Part shown: piece by piece, positions 9,406-18,088 of the stretch | Layout: each line of letters starts with the position of its first letter | Numbering within the stretch: the first letter of the stretch is position 1 | Source of the DNA: Alphaproteobacteria bacterium | GTDB taxonomy: Bacteria > Pseudomonadota > Alphaproteobacteria > Micropepsales > Micropepsaceae | Direction of reading: 5' to 3' | DNA length: 64,000 bases | Assembly (NCBI GenBank): GCA_947473475.1 | Contig: CANJBZ010000004.1 | Coordinates: 62,001 to 126,000 of the forward strand | Notes under the pieces: generated by a model | What the model was told of the DNA's origin: nothing | Database searches by the model: none | The model's input: the letters and a program-made list of their open reading frames with translations, nothing else | Made by a program: the position numbers and the translations under genes

Positions 9406-10104
9406 ATGATTCCCATTTCAGACGAAAACCCGGCGCGGTTAACGCCGCTGGTGACGTGGGGAACGATTGCCGCGTGCATTGTCGTGTTTTTCTGGCAGCT
9501 TAGCTTGAGCGAGGGCACCCAAGAGGCTGTCCTTACCTACGCGTTCGTGCCGCGGAACTTCTTCGTCGCTGATGTGACCGCCACGCTCTATGGCGTTCCC
9601 TGGTCTTGGTTCACCCTGGTCACGTCCATGTTCCTGCACGGAGGCTTTCTGCATCTCGGCGGCAACATGCTTTACCTTTGGATTTTCGGGAACAACGTCG
9701 AAGACGCGATGGGACATGCCCGCTTCGTTGTATTTTATCTGGTGTGCGGCATAGCCGCCGCCCTGTCGGAAGGCCTTATCAATCCGCTGTCCGACCTGCC
9801 GATGCTGGGCGCCTCTGGGGCAATCTCCGGGGTTCTCGCGGCCTATGTGCTGATCTACCCGCGTGCCCGCGTCACCGTCATCATCCCATTGGGAATCCTA
9901 CTCTATCCGACAAAGATCTCCGCTTTCTACGTGGTTGGCTTCTGGTTCGCGCTGCAGCTTTTGAACCTGGTGGGCACGACACCGGGCGGTCCGGGGACCG
10001 CATGGTGGGCACATGTCGGAGGCTTCGCTGCCGGCCTGGCGTTCACGCCGCTGCTGTCCAGCTTTCCCCTGTTTGGACGCCACCGCCGCGGTCCGTGGAG
10101 CTGA
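9406..10104 (+). CDS. Rhomboid-family intramembrane serine protease (second copy)
   Basis: 232 aa from the ATG at 9406; the frame upstream to 9175 has no hydrophobic or conserved character and is dropped. Six to seven membrane helices are visible. Catalytic Ser is in LGASGAISGV and His in WWAHVGGFAAG; the helix with HGGFLHLGGNMLYLWIFG supplies the oxyanion residues. It is closer to the common bacterial GlpG-like group with the WFTLVTSMFLHGG loop than the rhomboid at 7693, so the two are not a recent tandem duplication. It has no obvious operon partner. Confidence 0.9.
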   Translation: MIPISDENPARLTPLVTWGTIAACIVVFFWQLSLSEGTQEAVLTYAFVPRNFFVADVTATLYGVPWSWFTLVTSMFLHGGFLHLGGNMLYLWIFGNNVEDAMGHARFVVFYLVCGIAAALSEGLINPLSDLPMLGASGAISGVLAAYVLIYPRARVTVIIPLGILLYPTKISAFYVVGFWFALQLLNLVGTTPGGPGTAWWAHVGGFAAGLAFTPLLSSFPLFGRHRRGPWS

Positions 10105-10253
10105 TTGCTTTCGTTGTCGCTGCGCAAGCTGTGGGTGTTAACCACGCACGGTTGGCACAGTTTTCGCTGTTGGATCATACGAGACCGCGTCGGCTTCCCG
10201 TTTTGGTTCAGGTCGGTATCGCGGCGGTTTATGAAGAATTCGGGCGTTTATCC

Positions 10254-10931
10254 ATGAAACACCGCAACAGTCATTTTGCCGTCGGGTATTGGAGCCGCAT
10301 TCGCAACGGGCGCGATACGCCCGACCAAGCCGATATCGATCCAAAAGCCCTGAAACGTCTGCTGCCGTTCGTCTTCCTTCTCGACGGCCGCGGCGGCAGC
10401 TTCACCTACCGGCTTGCAGGCACAACGCTGTGCGAACGCTATGGCGGCGAGTTGCGTGGCCGCGACTTCTTGCAGCCATGGGACCCAGACAGCCGCAAAC
10501 ATCTCAATGAACTGATGCGCCGGGCGCTGAAAATGCGGCTTCCACTGTGCCTCACATCCATCGGGGCCACCGATGACTGCCGCGTTGTCGAGATAGAAAC
10601 CGTACTGCTGCCGATCACCTTCGGCTCGGACCGGCCGGAGCGCTTCCTTGGCGTCGCCCAAGTGCTGAGCGATGTCTCACCGCTGGGCGGAAAACCCATC
10701 AATTTCGAGCGTCTCGTCGGTTCCAAGCTGGTCCACGAAGACGAGCCGTTCAGCCACACGCCGCGCCCGCCCTCTTCTCCCGACGGCTGGCGTGCTCATC
10801 CCAAAGCGCCGCATTTGCGGCTGGTCCCGTCTCACAGCGGCAAAGAAAGCGATCCTGTTAAGATGGACGGCGATCCGTTGGGGACGTTTCTCGGATTCTC
10901 GATTGCAGAAGGTGTGCTGGAGCGGGTTTAA
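10254..10931 (+). CDS. PAS-like sensor protein (PAS_5 family)
   Basis: 225 aa from the ATG at 10254; the frame open to 9606 upstream is a shadow of the rhomboid gene. The N-terminal half matches the alphaproteobacterial PAS_5 group: YWSRIRNGRDTPDQADIDPKALKRLLPFVFLLD, then the PAS core FTYRLAGTTLCERYGGELRGRDFL and a beta strand region ending in RFLGVAQVLSD. The C-terminal 70 residues are Pro-rich and probably disordered. No output domain is attached, so it may work through a partner or bind a ligand; this is inference. Confidence 0.72.
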   Translation: MKHRNSHFAVGYWSRIRNGRDTPDQADIDPKALKRLLPFVFLLDGRGGSFTYRLAGTTLCERYGGELRGRDFLQPWDPDSRKHLNELMRRALKMRLPLCLTSIGATDDCRVVEIETVLLPITFGSDRPERFLGVAQVLSDVSPLGGKPINFERLVGSKLVHEDEPFSHTPRPPSSPDGWRAHPKAPHLRLVPSHSGKESDPVKMDGDPLGTFLGFSIAEGVLERV

Positions 10932-10942
10932 TCCCGCTCCAG
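10917..10942. terminator. Hairpin terminator-like element between converging genes
   Basis: Perfect 10-bp inverted repeat CTGGAGCGGG / CCCGCTCCAG with loop TTTAAT, which contains the stop codon of the PAS gene. No long T-run follows, so termination strength is uncertain. Confidence 0.5.
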
Positions 10943-10943
10943 C

Positions 10944-11297
10944 CTACGGTAGCCCATCCTGCCTACCCGAAACGGTCTGGCTAGGATCGCGATTGATCCG
11001 TGCACGAACGTCCTGATCGCGGCCGGCCTGCTTGAGATATTCCAGTTCGTACCGTTCGATCGCCGCGCGATAGTCTGCAAAGGCTTTCAGGTCCTCGGGG
11101 CGGCGCGCGGCGCAGCGGTCCATCGCATAACGCTGGGTCTGCTGGCACCAGAGATCGAAATCCAAATTGCGGACATTGAATGTCGTCGCCGGGGCGGGGC
11201 TTCGTTCACCGGCCGCAGGCGCTTGCGCCCAGCTCATACCCGGCACAAGCGCGAAACTCAGGCTGGCAACGGCAACGGCAACGAGCGGTGTTCGCAT
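10944..11297 (-). CDS. Small secreted protein of unknown function
   Basis: About 117 aa from the ATG at 11297, which begins a clear signal peptide (MRTPLVAVAVASLSFALVPGMSWAQ). The mature part is short, charged and helical, with two Cys in LWCQQTQRYAMDRCAARRPED that could form one disulfide. A periplasmic location is expected. The start lies about 60 bp from the 101-bp repeat element. No named family recognised. Confidence 0.65.
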   Translation of the reverse strand: MRTPLVAVAVASLSFALVPGMSWAQAPAAGERSPAPATTFNVRNLDFDLWCQQTQRYAMDRCAARRPEDLKAFADYRAAIERYELEYLKQAGRDQDVRARINRDPSQTVSGRQDGLP

Positions 11298-11360
11298 AAA
11301 GGCCTCCGGGTTCAGAACCATACGCCGCTTCGAAGGTTCCAGGAAGCCGCTGCGGTCTAG

Positions 11361-11461
11361 AGCGCAATCCGACGAAGTGGACCCCGGTTCGTCGTTAGAT
11401 TGCGCGCCAAACTAAGGAATCTAGAGCATGATCCGATTCCTTTTGATCGGATCATGCTCTA
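11361..11461. repeat. 101-bp dispersed palindromic repeat, copy A
   Basis: Two hairpins in a row. The first pairs GCGCAATC-CGACGAA with TTCGTCG-(TTA)-GATTGCGC. The second is a perfect 15-bp stem AGAGCATGATCCGAT / ATCGGATCATGCTCT. A second copy at 33926 differs at only about four positions. The second hairpin resembles palindromes dispersed in Rhizobiales genomes. It lies in the divergent gap upstream of both the small secreted protein and the PilZ gene. Confidence 0.85.
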
Positions 11462-11567
11462 GGCAATTGCTTAACCCCGATGGGACTGGGACCTCTGCTG
11501 TAAACGGTTTGTTGAGCCTTTCGGCCATAGTTTCGTGGCTGGATTTGCAAAACCGGACCGCCAGCCG

Positions 11568-12287
11568 ATGAACAATTCCGACGAAAGCCGGACGAACGAA
11601 GCTGGGCAGAAGGTCATCGCGCGGGCGCTGAAAGAGCGCCGCCGCTTCCGCCGGGTCACTGTGGCCATTCCGGGCCGGCTCTATATCCCCGCGACTCAGG
11701 AAGAGACGATTTGCACGGTCGAAGACATTTCGCCGGGCGATGCGTTCATCCTTTGCGAACTGCGCGAGGAGCCGAAGGGCCGCGCCGTCATCTATTTGGA
11801 AACGCTTGGCCGCTTCGAAGGGCCGATTGTCCGCGCCCGCCGCGGCGGCTTTGTGATGACGTTTTCATGCTCGCTGCAAAAGCGCGAGAAACTGGCCGAC
11901 CAATTGATGCTGGAAATGAACCGGCATCTCCTCAGCGAAACCGATCTGCGCCGTTACGACCGCGTCGACGCGGCGGGCGGCAGCTTCACGCATTACACGC
12001 GTTCGACGGGCGAGCAGATTCGCTGCGAAGTTCTCGATCTCTCCATCATAGGCGTTTCGGTTCGCACCGAAATGAAACCGCCCGTGGGCGAGCATATCCT
12101 GATCGGCCACCGCGCCGGACGGGTTGTGCGGCATCACGGGGATGGTATCGCCGTTGAGTTCTTGGGCATTGCCGTGGCTGCCAATGCCGCCGAAACGGCT
12201 CCCGCGGCAGCGCCTTTACGCTCTGCCGTCAAATCCGCCGAACGCCCCGTGCTGCCATCGGCCATGGCGCAGGCCGCCCGCCGCTAA
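11568..12287 (+). CDS. Tandem PilZ-domain protein (c-di-GMP binding)
   Basis: About 239 aa from the ATG at 11568; a GTG at 11535 would add 11 residues and cannot be excluded. It carries two PilZ-like modules. The first has RRRFRR then EDISPGDAF, in which the glycine of the D-x-S-x-x-G motif is shifted. The second has RRYDR and an exact DLSIIG, so it should bind c-di-GMP. No transmembrane segment is present. It probably acts as a cytoplasmic receptor linking c-di-GMP to an unidentified target. The C-terminal 40 residues are Ala/Pro-rich. Confidence 0.83.
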   Translation: MNNSDESRTNEAGQKVIARALKERRRFRRVTVAIPGRLYIPATQEETICTVEDISPGDAFILCELREEPKGRAVIYLETLGRFEGPIVRARRGGFVMTFSCSLQKREKLADQLMLEMNRHLLSETDLRRYDRVDAAGGSFTHYTRSTGEQIRCEVLDLSIIGVSVRTEMKPPVGEHILIGHRAGRVVRHHGDGIAVEFLGIAVAANAAETAPAAAPLRSAVKSAERPVLPSAMAQAARR

Positions 12288-12294
12288 GAACGCT

Positions 12295-13050
12295 TCAAAG
12301 CCGAACGGGGAGGCCAGCTCCGGCCAGGCGCATTTTCGCATCGCGCACAGTGGTCTCGCCGAAATGAAAGATCGACGCCGCGAGTACCGCGTTGGCGTGG
12401 CCTTCCTTCACCCCGGCAACCAGATCGTCCAGCGAACCGACGCCGCCTGAGGCAATGACCGGAACCGTGACGGCGTCGGAAACCGCGCGTGTGAGCTCCA
12501 GATCGTAGCCGCTTTTCGTGCCGTCTTTGTCCATCGACGTCAGCAGAATCTCGCCCGCGCCAAATTGCGTGAGCTTGACGGCATGTTCGACCGCATCGAT
12601 GCCGGTCGCGTTGCGCCCGCCATGGGTGAATATCTCGAAGCGGCTTCCAACGCGCTTGGCATCGATGGCCGCAACGATGCACTGGCTGCCGAATTTCTCG
12701 GCGCCCTCGCGGATGAAATCAGGACGCCGCACGGCCTCGGTATTGACCGACACCTTGTCGGCGCCGGCCAGCAGCAATGCGCGAATATCGTCCACCGTGC
12801 GGACACCGCCGCCAACTGTCAGCGGCATGAAACAGACCGACGCGGTACGCTTCACGACATCCAGTAGAATGCCCCGCTTCTCATGGCTCGCGGTAATGTC
12901 GAGGAAGCACAATTCGTCCGCGCCCGCCGCGTCATAGACGACGGCTTGCTCCACCGGATCGCCGGCGTCACGCAACGAAACGAAATTGACGCCTTTGACG
13001 ACGCGGCCGTCTTTCACATCCAGACAGGGTATAACTCGAACCTTCAGCAT
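12295..13050 (-). CDS. hisF: Imidazole glycerol phosphate synthase cyclase subunit HisF
   Basis: Makes imidazole glycerol phosphate and AICAR from PRFAR using ammonia supplied by HisH, in histidine synthesis. The start [12 protein letters not shown] puts the catalytic Asp at position 11, and AAIDAKRVG carries the second catalytic Asp near 130. GGVRTVDD and [11 protein letters not shown] are the phosphate-binding loops of the (beta/alpha)8 barrel. Length 251 aa is normal. It overlaps the holA stop (ATG within 13048-13053), so it is coupled to a replication gene; hisH and hisA are not in the window. Confidence 0.96.
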   Translation of the reverse strand: MLKVRVIPCLDVKDGRVVKGVNFVSLRDAGDPVEQAVVYDAAGADELCFLDITASHEKRGILLDVVKRTASVCFMPLTVGGGVRTVDDIRALLLAGADKVSVNTEAVRRPDFIREGAEKFGSQCIVAAIDAKRVGSRFEIFTHGGRNATGIDAVEHAVKLTQFGAGEILLTSMDKDGTKSGYDLELTRAVSDAVTVPVIASGGVGSLDDLVAGVKEGHANAVLAASIFHFGETTVRDAKMRLAGAGLPVRL

Positions 13051-14072
13051 CATTTCCGTCCGGCAAGTGCGGCGGCGCTCAACAGCGCGCGGCCGGTTGC
13101 TGCTTCCGCAGGGACCGCGGTCGTTTTCGCCAGGGCTTCCGCTTCATAAAGATAGGTGAGCGCTTCTTCCAGCTTCGGCGAGGTCCAGCGCCCGACTTGC
13201 GCGCGGAAGGCGTTGACCCTGGCAAAATGCACGGGTGGGCGAAGCTTTCGCATCGCGCCTTCCGCATTGCCACCCTCGTCCATTTCGGCGCGCACCAGTA
13301 GCAGCCGCTGAAAATGCGTCATGGCCTGCCGAAGGACCCCTACCGGCGATGTCCCCGCCGCCCACAGGCGCGACAGCGATTGATCGAGAGCGCCGAAATC
13401 GCCTTCGCCGGCGGCATCGAAGGTTTCGTCCATCCGCAATTCGGATTCATCGCCCATGACCGCTTTGACATGCGCCATCGTCACGGTCTTGTCGCCCATG
13501 GCATATAGCGCCAGCTTTTCCAGCTCTGACCGGGTAACGCCGCGGTCCGACCCCAGATGCGAGACGGCGTAATCGAGCGCGTCAGGTTCGATCGACAGGC
13601 CAAAGGCCTTCAGCGCGTTGCGCACGACCTCTTCGAGGCCGCGTTCGTTGTCGGGATAACAGGCGATGGCAGCTGCGTTCTCGGCCTCCTCGAAAACACG
13701 GCGCAAGGCGGCCGTCTTCGCAAGCTCTCCGGCTTCGACGACGATCAGCGCGTCGCCTTTCGGATCGGCAAGAAACTGCTCGAACCCTTTGGCGAGCGCA
13801 TTGCCGGCCCCGCGCACGCGCACGACGCGCCGCCCGCCTATCATGGACAACGCCGCAGCTTCATCCCAAATGCGCGCGGGGTCGGAATCGATGGATGATT
13901 CATCCAGCTCCGCCACGCGGAAGGGATCGTTCAGATCGGGCGCTATTGTCTTGGCCAGCGCCGTGGCCCGCTCGCGCACCATGCCCTGATCCGGGCCATA
14001 GATAAGCGCGGCAATTAAGGAAGACGGCGGCTTCGCCACGAAGCGGTCGGCAAGATGCGATTTAATTTCCAT
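13050..14072 (-). CDS. holA: DNA polymerase III delta subunit (clamp loader)
   Basis: 340 aa delta subunit that opens the beta sliding clamp within the clamp-loader complex. The N-terminal part [18 protein letters not shown] matches the family's non-ATPase AAA+ fold, and the central [33 protein letters not shown] is the typical helical segment. The C-terminal collar domain is helical. It lies six bases after lptE and overlaps hisF. The lptE-holA order is conserved across many proteobacteria and supports the call. Confidence 0.92.
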   Translation of the reverse strand: MEIKSHLADRFVAKPPSSLIAALIYGPDQGMVRERATALAKTIAPDLNDPFRVAELDESSIDSDPARIWDEAAALSMIGGRRVVRVRGAGNALAKGFEQFLADPKGDALIVVEAGELAKTAALRRVFEEAENAAAIACYPDNERGLEEVVRNALKAFGLSIEPDALDYAVSHLGSDRGVTRSELEKLALYAMGDKTVTMAHVKAVMGDESELRMDETFDAAGEGDFGALDQSLSRLWAAGTSPVGVLRQAMTHFQRLLLVRAEMDEGGNAEGAMRKLRPPVHFARVNAFRAQVGRWTSPKLEEALTYLYEAEALAKTTAVPAEAATGRALLSAAALAGRK

Positions 14073-14078
14073 CGAGGG

Positions 14079-14582
14079 TCAGCGCGGGGCTGCGTTGGCG
14101 GTGCGCAAATAAACCGCGATCAGCGTGCGAATGCGTTCGGCGATATCGTTCGCGGCGCGATTCTTTGCGTCCCGCTCCGCGGTCACCGTCGCATACAGGA
14201 ACGGCGCGGCGGCGACGTTGTACGCCGAGAGCGCCGTCACATCGCCCGATTTCACCGGCGTTGTGCTGTCGCGCGGGATCAGATCGTAATGCGCGGCCAG
14301 TGTGTAATTGTAGCGGGTGATCGCCGTGTTGGTCTGCAGAATCACCGCTTCTTCGGTTTCGTTGACCGACAATCTGAGCTTATAGGCCGCATCGCTCGAT
14401 CCGCCGCCAGCATTGAACAAATCGAGCAATTCATTGCGCAGCTCATAGCCGACACGTTCCGGAATCGGCTCGACATACACATTCGCGAGCGTCGAACCGA
14501 CACCCGCATTCAGTCCCGCGTTTCCATAAAGCGGATGAAACCCACAACCCGAGAGCGCGACGGCCATTGTACACGCGATCAT
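14079..14582 (-). CDS. lptE: LPS-assembly lipoprotein LptE
   Basis: Outer-membrane lipoprotein that plugs LptD and helps place lipopolysaccharide in the outer leaflet. The lipobox ALSGC is followed by GFHPLYG, the family mark. From the ATG at 14582 the signal is MIACTMAVALSGC, short and lacking the usual basic residues. The frame stays open upstream to 14714 through a repeat element, so either an extended N-terminus is used or the repeat has replaced the original one. GGAGGAG just before the ATG belongs to a repeat hairpin. Downstream is holA; upstream is leuS. Function is secure, the start is not. Confidence 0.82.
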   Translation of the reverse strand: MIACTMAVALSGCGFHPLYGNAGLNAGVGSTLANVYVEPIPERVGYELRNELLDLFNAGGGSSDAAYKLRLSVNETEEAVILQTNTAITRYNYTLAAHYDLIPRDSTTPVKSGDVTALSAYNVAAAPFLYATVTAERDAKNRAANDIAERIRTLIAVYLRTANAAPR

Positions 14583-14584
14583 GG

Positions 14585-14640
14585 CTCCTCCCCCGTTTAC
14601 GGGGGAGGAGGACCCCGAAGCGGTGGAGGGGGCCGCCGCC
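14585..14640. repeat. GC-rich REP-like unit, left copy
   Basis: Begins with a perfect 12-bp inverted repeat CTCCTCCCCCGT / ACGGGGGAGGAG (loop TT), then GACC, CCGAAGCGG and TGGAGGGGGCC. The right-hand unit at 14733-14770 is the same sequence in inverted orientation. The hairpin includes the likely ribosome site of lptE. Confidence 0.75.
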
Positions 14641-14714
14641 AGCTCAATTTCAGCCGCCCTGCCCATAAACCCTGAATTGTATGCGTACTTGAACAGCAGG
14701 ATCAGCGCTCGCAT

Positions 14715-14770
14715 TGGCCCCCTCCACCATGCTTCGCATGGTCCCCCTCCCCCGCTTCGCAGGGGAGGAT
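14715..14770. repeat. GC-rich REP-like unit, right copy (inverted)
   Basis: Reads GGCCCCCTCCACCATGCTTCGCATGGTCCCCCTCCCC...GGGGAGGA. Its reverse complement aligns with the left unit from TCCTCCCC through TGGAGGGGGCC, with an extra small hairpin CCATGC-TTC-GCATGG. Together the units flank about 90 bp, like a BIME-type doublet or a small non-autonomous element. Confidence 0.7.
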
Positions 14771-14796
14771 CACTGGCTTCGAAGAGCGATCCCGCA

Positions 14797-17349
14797 TCAC
14801 GCCACCACGTTGACGATGCGGCCCGGCACCACGATCACGCGGCGCGGCGGTTTGCCTTCCAGCGCACGCTGAACCGATTCGATGGCCAGCGCGGCGGCTT
14901 TGACCGTTTCCTCGTCCGCCTCCCGCGCAATTTCGATTTCGCCGCGGCGCTTACCGTTCACCTGCACGGCAATGGTGACGGTGTCGCTTCTGACGAGTTG
15001 CTTATTGGCGACCGGCCAATGGGCATCGGCAATCAAGGTGGAATGGCCCAGCGATTCCCAGCACGATTCCGCCAGATGCGGCATCATCGGGCCGATCAGC
15101 AGGACAAGCGTTTCCAAAGCCTCGCGCTTCACCGCGCCATCTACAGTTCCGGCGGATGAAAGCGCGTTGCAGAGTGTATAGAGCTGGGCCACCGCGCGAT
15201 TGAAGCGCAGGGCGCTGAGATCGTCGCTCACTGCGGCGATGGCGCGATGCGTGGCGCGCCGTAATTCCAGATCGGCACCGTTACATTCGGCGGACGGTTT
15301 GGTCCCCGGCGGCGGCAAGGCGCCCGCTTCCGTAACCTGCCGGTGAATGCGCTGAACGAAGCGCCAGCAGCCCTCCGCGCCTTCCTGCGTCCATTCGATA
15401 TCGCGTTCCGGCGGCGAGTCGGAGAGCATGAACCAGCGGATCGTATCGGCGCCGAACGTGTCGATGATCGCTTCGGGCGCGATCACGTTTTTCTTCGACT
15501 TCGACATCTTCTCGGACGATCCGACCGCCACGGGAATGTCCGTGCCGCGGCGATAGGCTTTGCCGTCGCGCTTTTCGATATCGACGGGCTCCACCCAGGA
15601 GCCGTCCTCGTTGCGATATGTCTCGTGGCAGACCATGCCTTGCGTGAACAGCCCGGCGAACGGTTCCTGCACCGTCACGTGACCCGCTTTCGCCAAGGCG
15701 CGCGTGAAAAAGCGCGCGTAGAGCAGGTGCAACACCGCATGCTCGACGCCGCCGATATATTGATCGACCGGCATCCAATATTTCGCGGCGGCTTTATTGA
15801 TGGGTTCTTCGGCGTGCGCATCGGTGAAGCGCACGAAGTACCAGGACGAATCCACAAATGTGTCGAACGTGTCGGTCTCACGCTGCGAAGGCTTGCCGCA
15901 CACCGGGCAGTTGACGTGCTTCCAGGTCGGATGCAGCGCCAGCGGATTTCCCGGCACATCGAACCGAACGTCGTCCGGTAATTTCACCGGCAACTCTTCC
16001 GGCGGCACCGGCACCATGCCGCACGTGTCGCAATGAACGATCGGGATCGGACAACCCCAATAACGCTGACGCGAAACCAGCCAGTCGCGGAGGCGATAAT
16101 TTACCTCACGGCGGCCTTGCCCCGCCGCTTCGAGTCGTCCCGCTACATCGGATTTCGCGGCCTCTACTTCCATGCCGTCGAGAAAGCGCGAATTGGCGAG
16201 CCGCCCAGGTCCCGTATAGGCCTCATCATCGACCGCGAAGCTTTTCGCGTCGGCGCCTTCGGGCACCACCACCGGCGTCACGGGCAGGCGATATTTGCGC
16301 GCGAATTCCAGGTCGCGCTGATCGTGCGCCGGGCAGCCGAAAATCGCGCCGGTGCCGTAGCCCATCAGCACGAAATTGGCGACATAAACCGGCAGCTCCC
16401 AATTCGGATCGAAGGGATGCACCGCGCGCATGCCGGTGTCGTAACCCATCTTCTCCTGGGTCTCGATCGTCTCTTCGGCGGTGCCGCCTCGGTGGCACTC
16501 CGCGACAAAGGCCGCGAGCTTTTCGTCTTTCGCCGCCAATTGCTGCGTCAACGGATGATCGGGCGAGAGCGCCACGAAGCTTGCGCCGAACAGCGTGTCG
16601 GGCCGCGTGGAGAACACCTCCACCGAATCCGCCGGCGCATTCTTCAGCGCGAACGAAAACCGCATGCCTTCCGAACGGCCGATCCAGTTCCGCTGCATGA
16701 TGCGGACCTTCTCCGGCCAACGCTCCAGCGTATCGAGGCCCGCCAGAAGATCGTCGGCAAACTGCGTGATCCTGAAGAACCATTGCGACAGCTTGCGCCG
16801 CTCCACCAGCGCGCCCGAGCGCCAGCCGCGGCCTTCAATCACCTGTTCGTTCGCCAGCACCGTGTGATCGACCGGATCCCAGTTCACATCGGCTTCCGCG
16901 CGATAGACCAGGCCCATGCGGAAGAAATCGGTGAACAGCTGTTGCTGCCGCGCGTAATATTCGGGATCGCAGGTGGCGAATTCGCGCGACCAGTCGATAG
17001 ACAAGCCCATGCTCTTGAGCTGCTCGCGCATCGCCGCAATGTTGGCGTAGGTCCATTCGCGCGGATGCACGCCCTTTTCGCGGGCCGCGTTTTCCGCCGG
17101 CAAACCGAACGCATCCCAGCCCATGGGATGCAGCACGTTGAAGCCTTGCGCCCGCTTGAAGCGCGCGATCACGTCGCCCATCGTGTAGTTGCGCACGTGA
17201 CCCATGTGGATGCGCCCCGACGGATAGGGGAACATCTCCAGAATATAGCATTTGGGAAGCGCCGATTGGTTGACGGCGGCGAAAACGCCACGCCGGCTCC
17301 ACGCATCCTGCCAGCGCGTTTCGGATTCTTTTGCGTTATAGCGCGCCAC
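14797..17349 (-). CDS. leuS: Leucyl-tRNA synthetase
   Basis: Class I synthetase charging tRNA-Leu. 850 aa from a GTG start. The HIGH motif appears as [24 protein letters not shown] as [11 protein letters not shown] near residue 613. Between them lies the CP1 editing domain with the T-rich and [19 protein letters not shown] segments that clear mischarged tRNA. Zinc-binding CDTCG and CPVCG pairs are present. The C-terminal anticodon-binding helices and small C-terminal domain are complete. Upstream of it is the DUF3576 lipoprotein gene, an order typical of alphaproteobacteria. Confidence 0.97.
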   Translation of the reverse strand: MARYNAKESETRWQDAWSRRGVFAAVNQSALPKCYILEMFPYPSGRIHMGHVRNYTMGDVIARFKRAQGFNVLHPMGWDAFGLPAENAAREKGVHPREWTYANIAAMREQLKSMGLSIDWSREFATCDPEYYARQQQLFTDFFRMGLVYRAEADVNWDPVDHTVLANEQVIEGRGWRSGALVERRKLSQWFFRITQFADDLLAGLDTLERWPEKVRIMQRNWIGRSEGMRFSFALKNAPADSVEVFSTRPDTLFGASFVALSPDHPLTQQLAAKDEKLAAFVAECHRGGTAEETIETQEKMGYDTGMRAVHPFDPNWELPVYVANFVLMGYGTGAIFGCPAHDQRDLEFARKYRLPVTPVVVPEGADAKSFAVDDEAYTGPGRLANSRFLDGMEVEAAKSDVAGRLEAAGQGRREVNYRLRDWLVSRQRYWGCPIPIVHCDTCGMVPVPPEELPVKLPDDVRFDVPGNPLALHPTWKHVNCPVCGKPSQRETDTFDTFVDSSWYFVRFTDAHAEEPINKAAAKYWMPVDQYIGGVEHAVLHLLYARFFTRALAKAGHVTVQEPFAGLFTQGMVCHETYRNEDGSWVEPVDIEKRDGKAYRRGTDIPVAVGSSEKMSKSKKNVIAPEAIIDTFGADTIRWFMLSDSPPERDIEWTQEGAEGCWRFVQRIHRQVTEAGALPPPGTKPSAECNGADLELRRATHRAIAAVSDDLSALRFNRAVAQLYTLCNALSSAGTVDGAVKREALETLVLLIGPMMPHLAESCWESLGHSTLIADAHWPVANKQLVRSDTVTIAVQVNGKRRGEIEIAREADEETVKAAALAIESVQRALEGKPPRRVIVVPGRIVNVVA

Positions 17350-17436
17350 GTCGTTCCCCAGCCTGCAGCAAATTACCGGCCACGCCTTGTTCCGCCAAGG
17401 CGGCCTGCGGGTTTAAGGCGACCTGGCGTATTGTTC

Positions 17437-17922
17437 TTACGGGTTGCCGGCGAGCCGAAGCTCGCGGGCACGCGCAAGGATCGCGTTTTCCAGCTTGATG
17501 CCTGTGTCCGGATTGACCGCGGCGTCCGTCCAGCCATTGGCGTTCCGCGTCTGGCGGAAAACGCTGACTTTCACGGCATCGGCCCGCAGACGGCGGTCCA
17601 GGATATAGACGGTCACCTTCATATGCTCGTCGGGCTTGTCCGGCGCGGCATACCAATCGCTGATGACAACGCCGCCCACCGGATCGGCCGAAGCCAGAGG
17701 CATGAAGTTGATGGTGTCGAGGGTCGCCCGCCAGAGATAGGCGTTGACCCCGAGCTGCGGCATATCGACCGCCGTCTCGCCATCATCACCGCCAAACGGC
17801 CAGAACCACGACCCGGTGCTGGTACTTGTGGTCGCTGTGCTGGCGGCCACCATGTCGCTGGAACCGTCGGAGCTGCAAGCCGCAAGAACACAAGCGCAGG
17901 CAGCGAGGATAAGAATCCGCAT
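17437..17922 (-). CDS. DUF3576-family lipoprotein
   Basis: 161 aa with a lipoprotein signal (MRILILAACACVLAAC), then a Ser/Thr-rich linker and SWFWPFGGDD. The conserved DUF3576 core follows: VNAYLWRATLDTINFMPLASADPVGGVVISDWYAAP and VSVFRQTRNANGWTDAAVN. Expected at the outer membrane, periplasmic face. In many alphaproteobacteria this gene precedes leuS and lptE, which suggests a link to envelope biogenesis, but no function has been shown that I can name. Confidence 0.88.
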   Translation of the reverse strand: MRILILAACACVLAACSSDGSSDMVAASTATTSTSTGSWFWPFGGDDGETAVDMPQLGVNAYLWRATLDTINFMPLASADPVGGVVISDWYAAPDKPDEHMKVTVYILDRRLRADAVKVSVFRQTRNANGWTDAAVNPDTGIKLENAILARARELRLAGNP

Positions 17923-17986
17923 CTAATCGATCCTATGAACTCTTTAAACCAGCGGCGCCCGACGGCTGCCGCCATGGTCACAAGCC

Positions 17987-18006
17987 CCGAAGCCAATTGG
18001 CTTCGG
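17987..18006. terminator. 20-bp perfect palindrome, possible terminator
   Basis: CCGAAGCCAATTGGCTTCGG is self-complementary over 20 bases. A related imperfect inverted repeat (CCCAAGCC...GGCTTTGGG) lies at about 18048-18076. Both are downstream of the 18089 gene, so they may end its transcript or block read-through toward the DUF3576 gene. No long U-run follows. Confidence 0.45.
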
Positions 18007-18088
18007 CTTATAAAGAGGCGTCACGGACGGCGCAACGCCCCAAGCCCAAGCGCCGATTGGCTTTGGGCCCAGCCTTCAAACGTATGTG

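Noticed and set aside
14585-14770. CRISPR-like array from repeated GGAGGGGG units
   Set aside because: Only two inverted copies with no regular spacers and no cas genes; better explained as a REP-type doublet.
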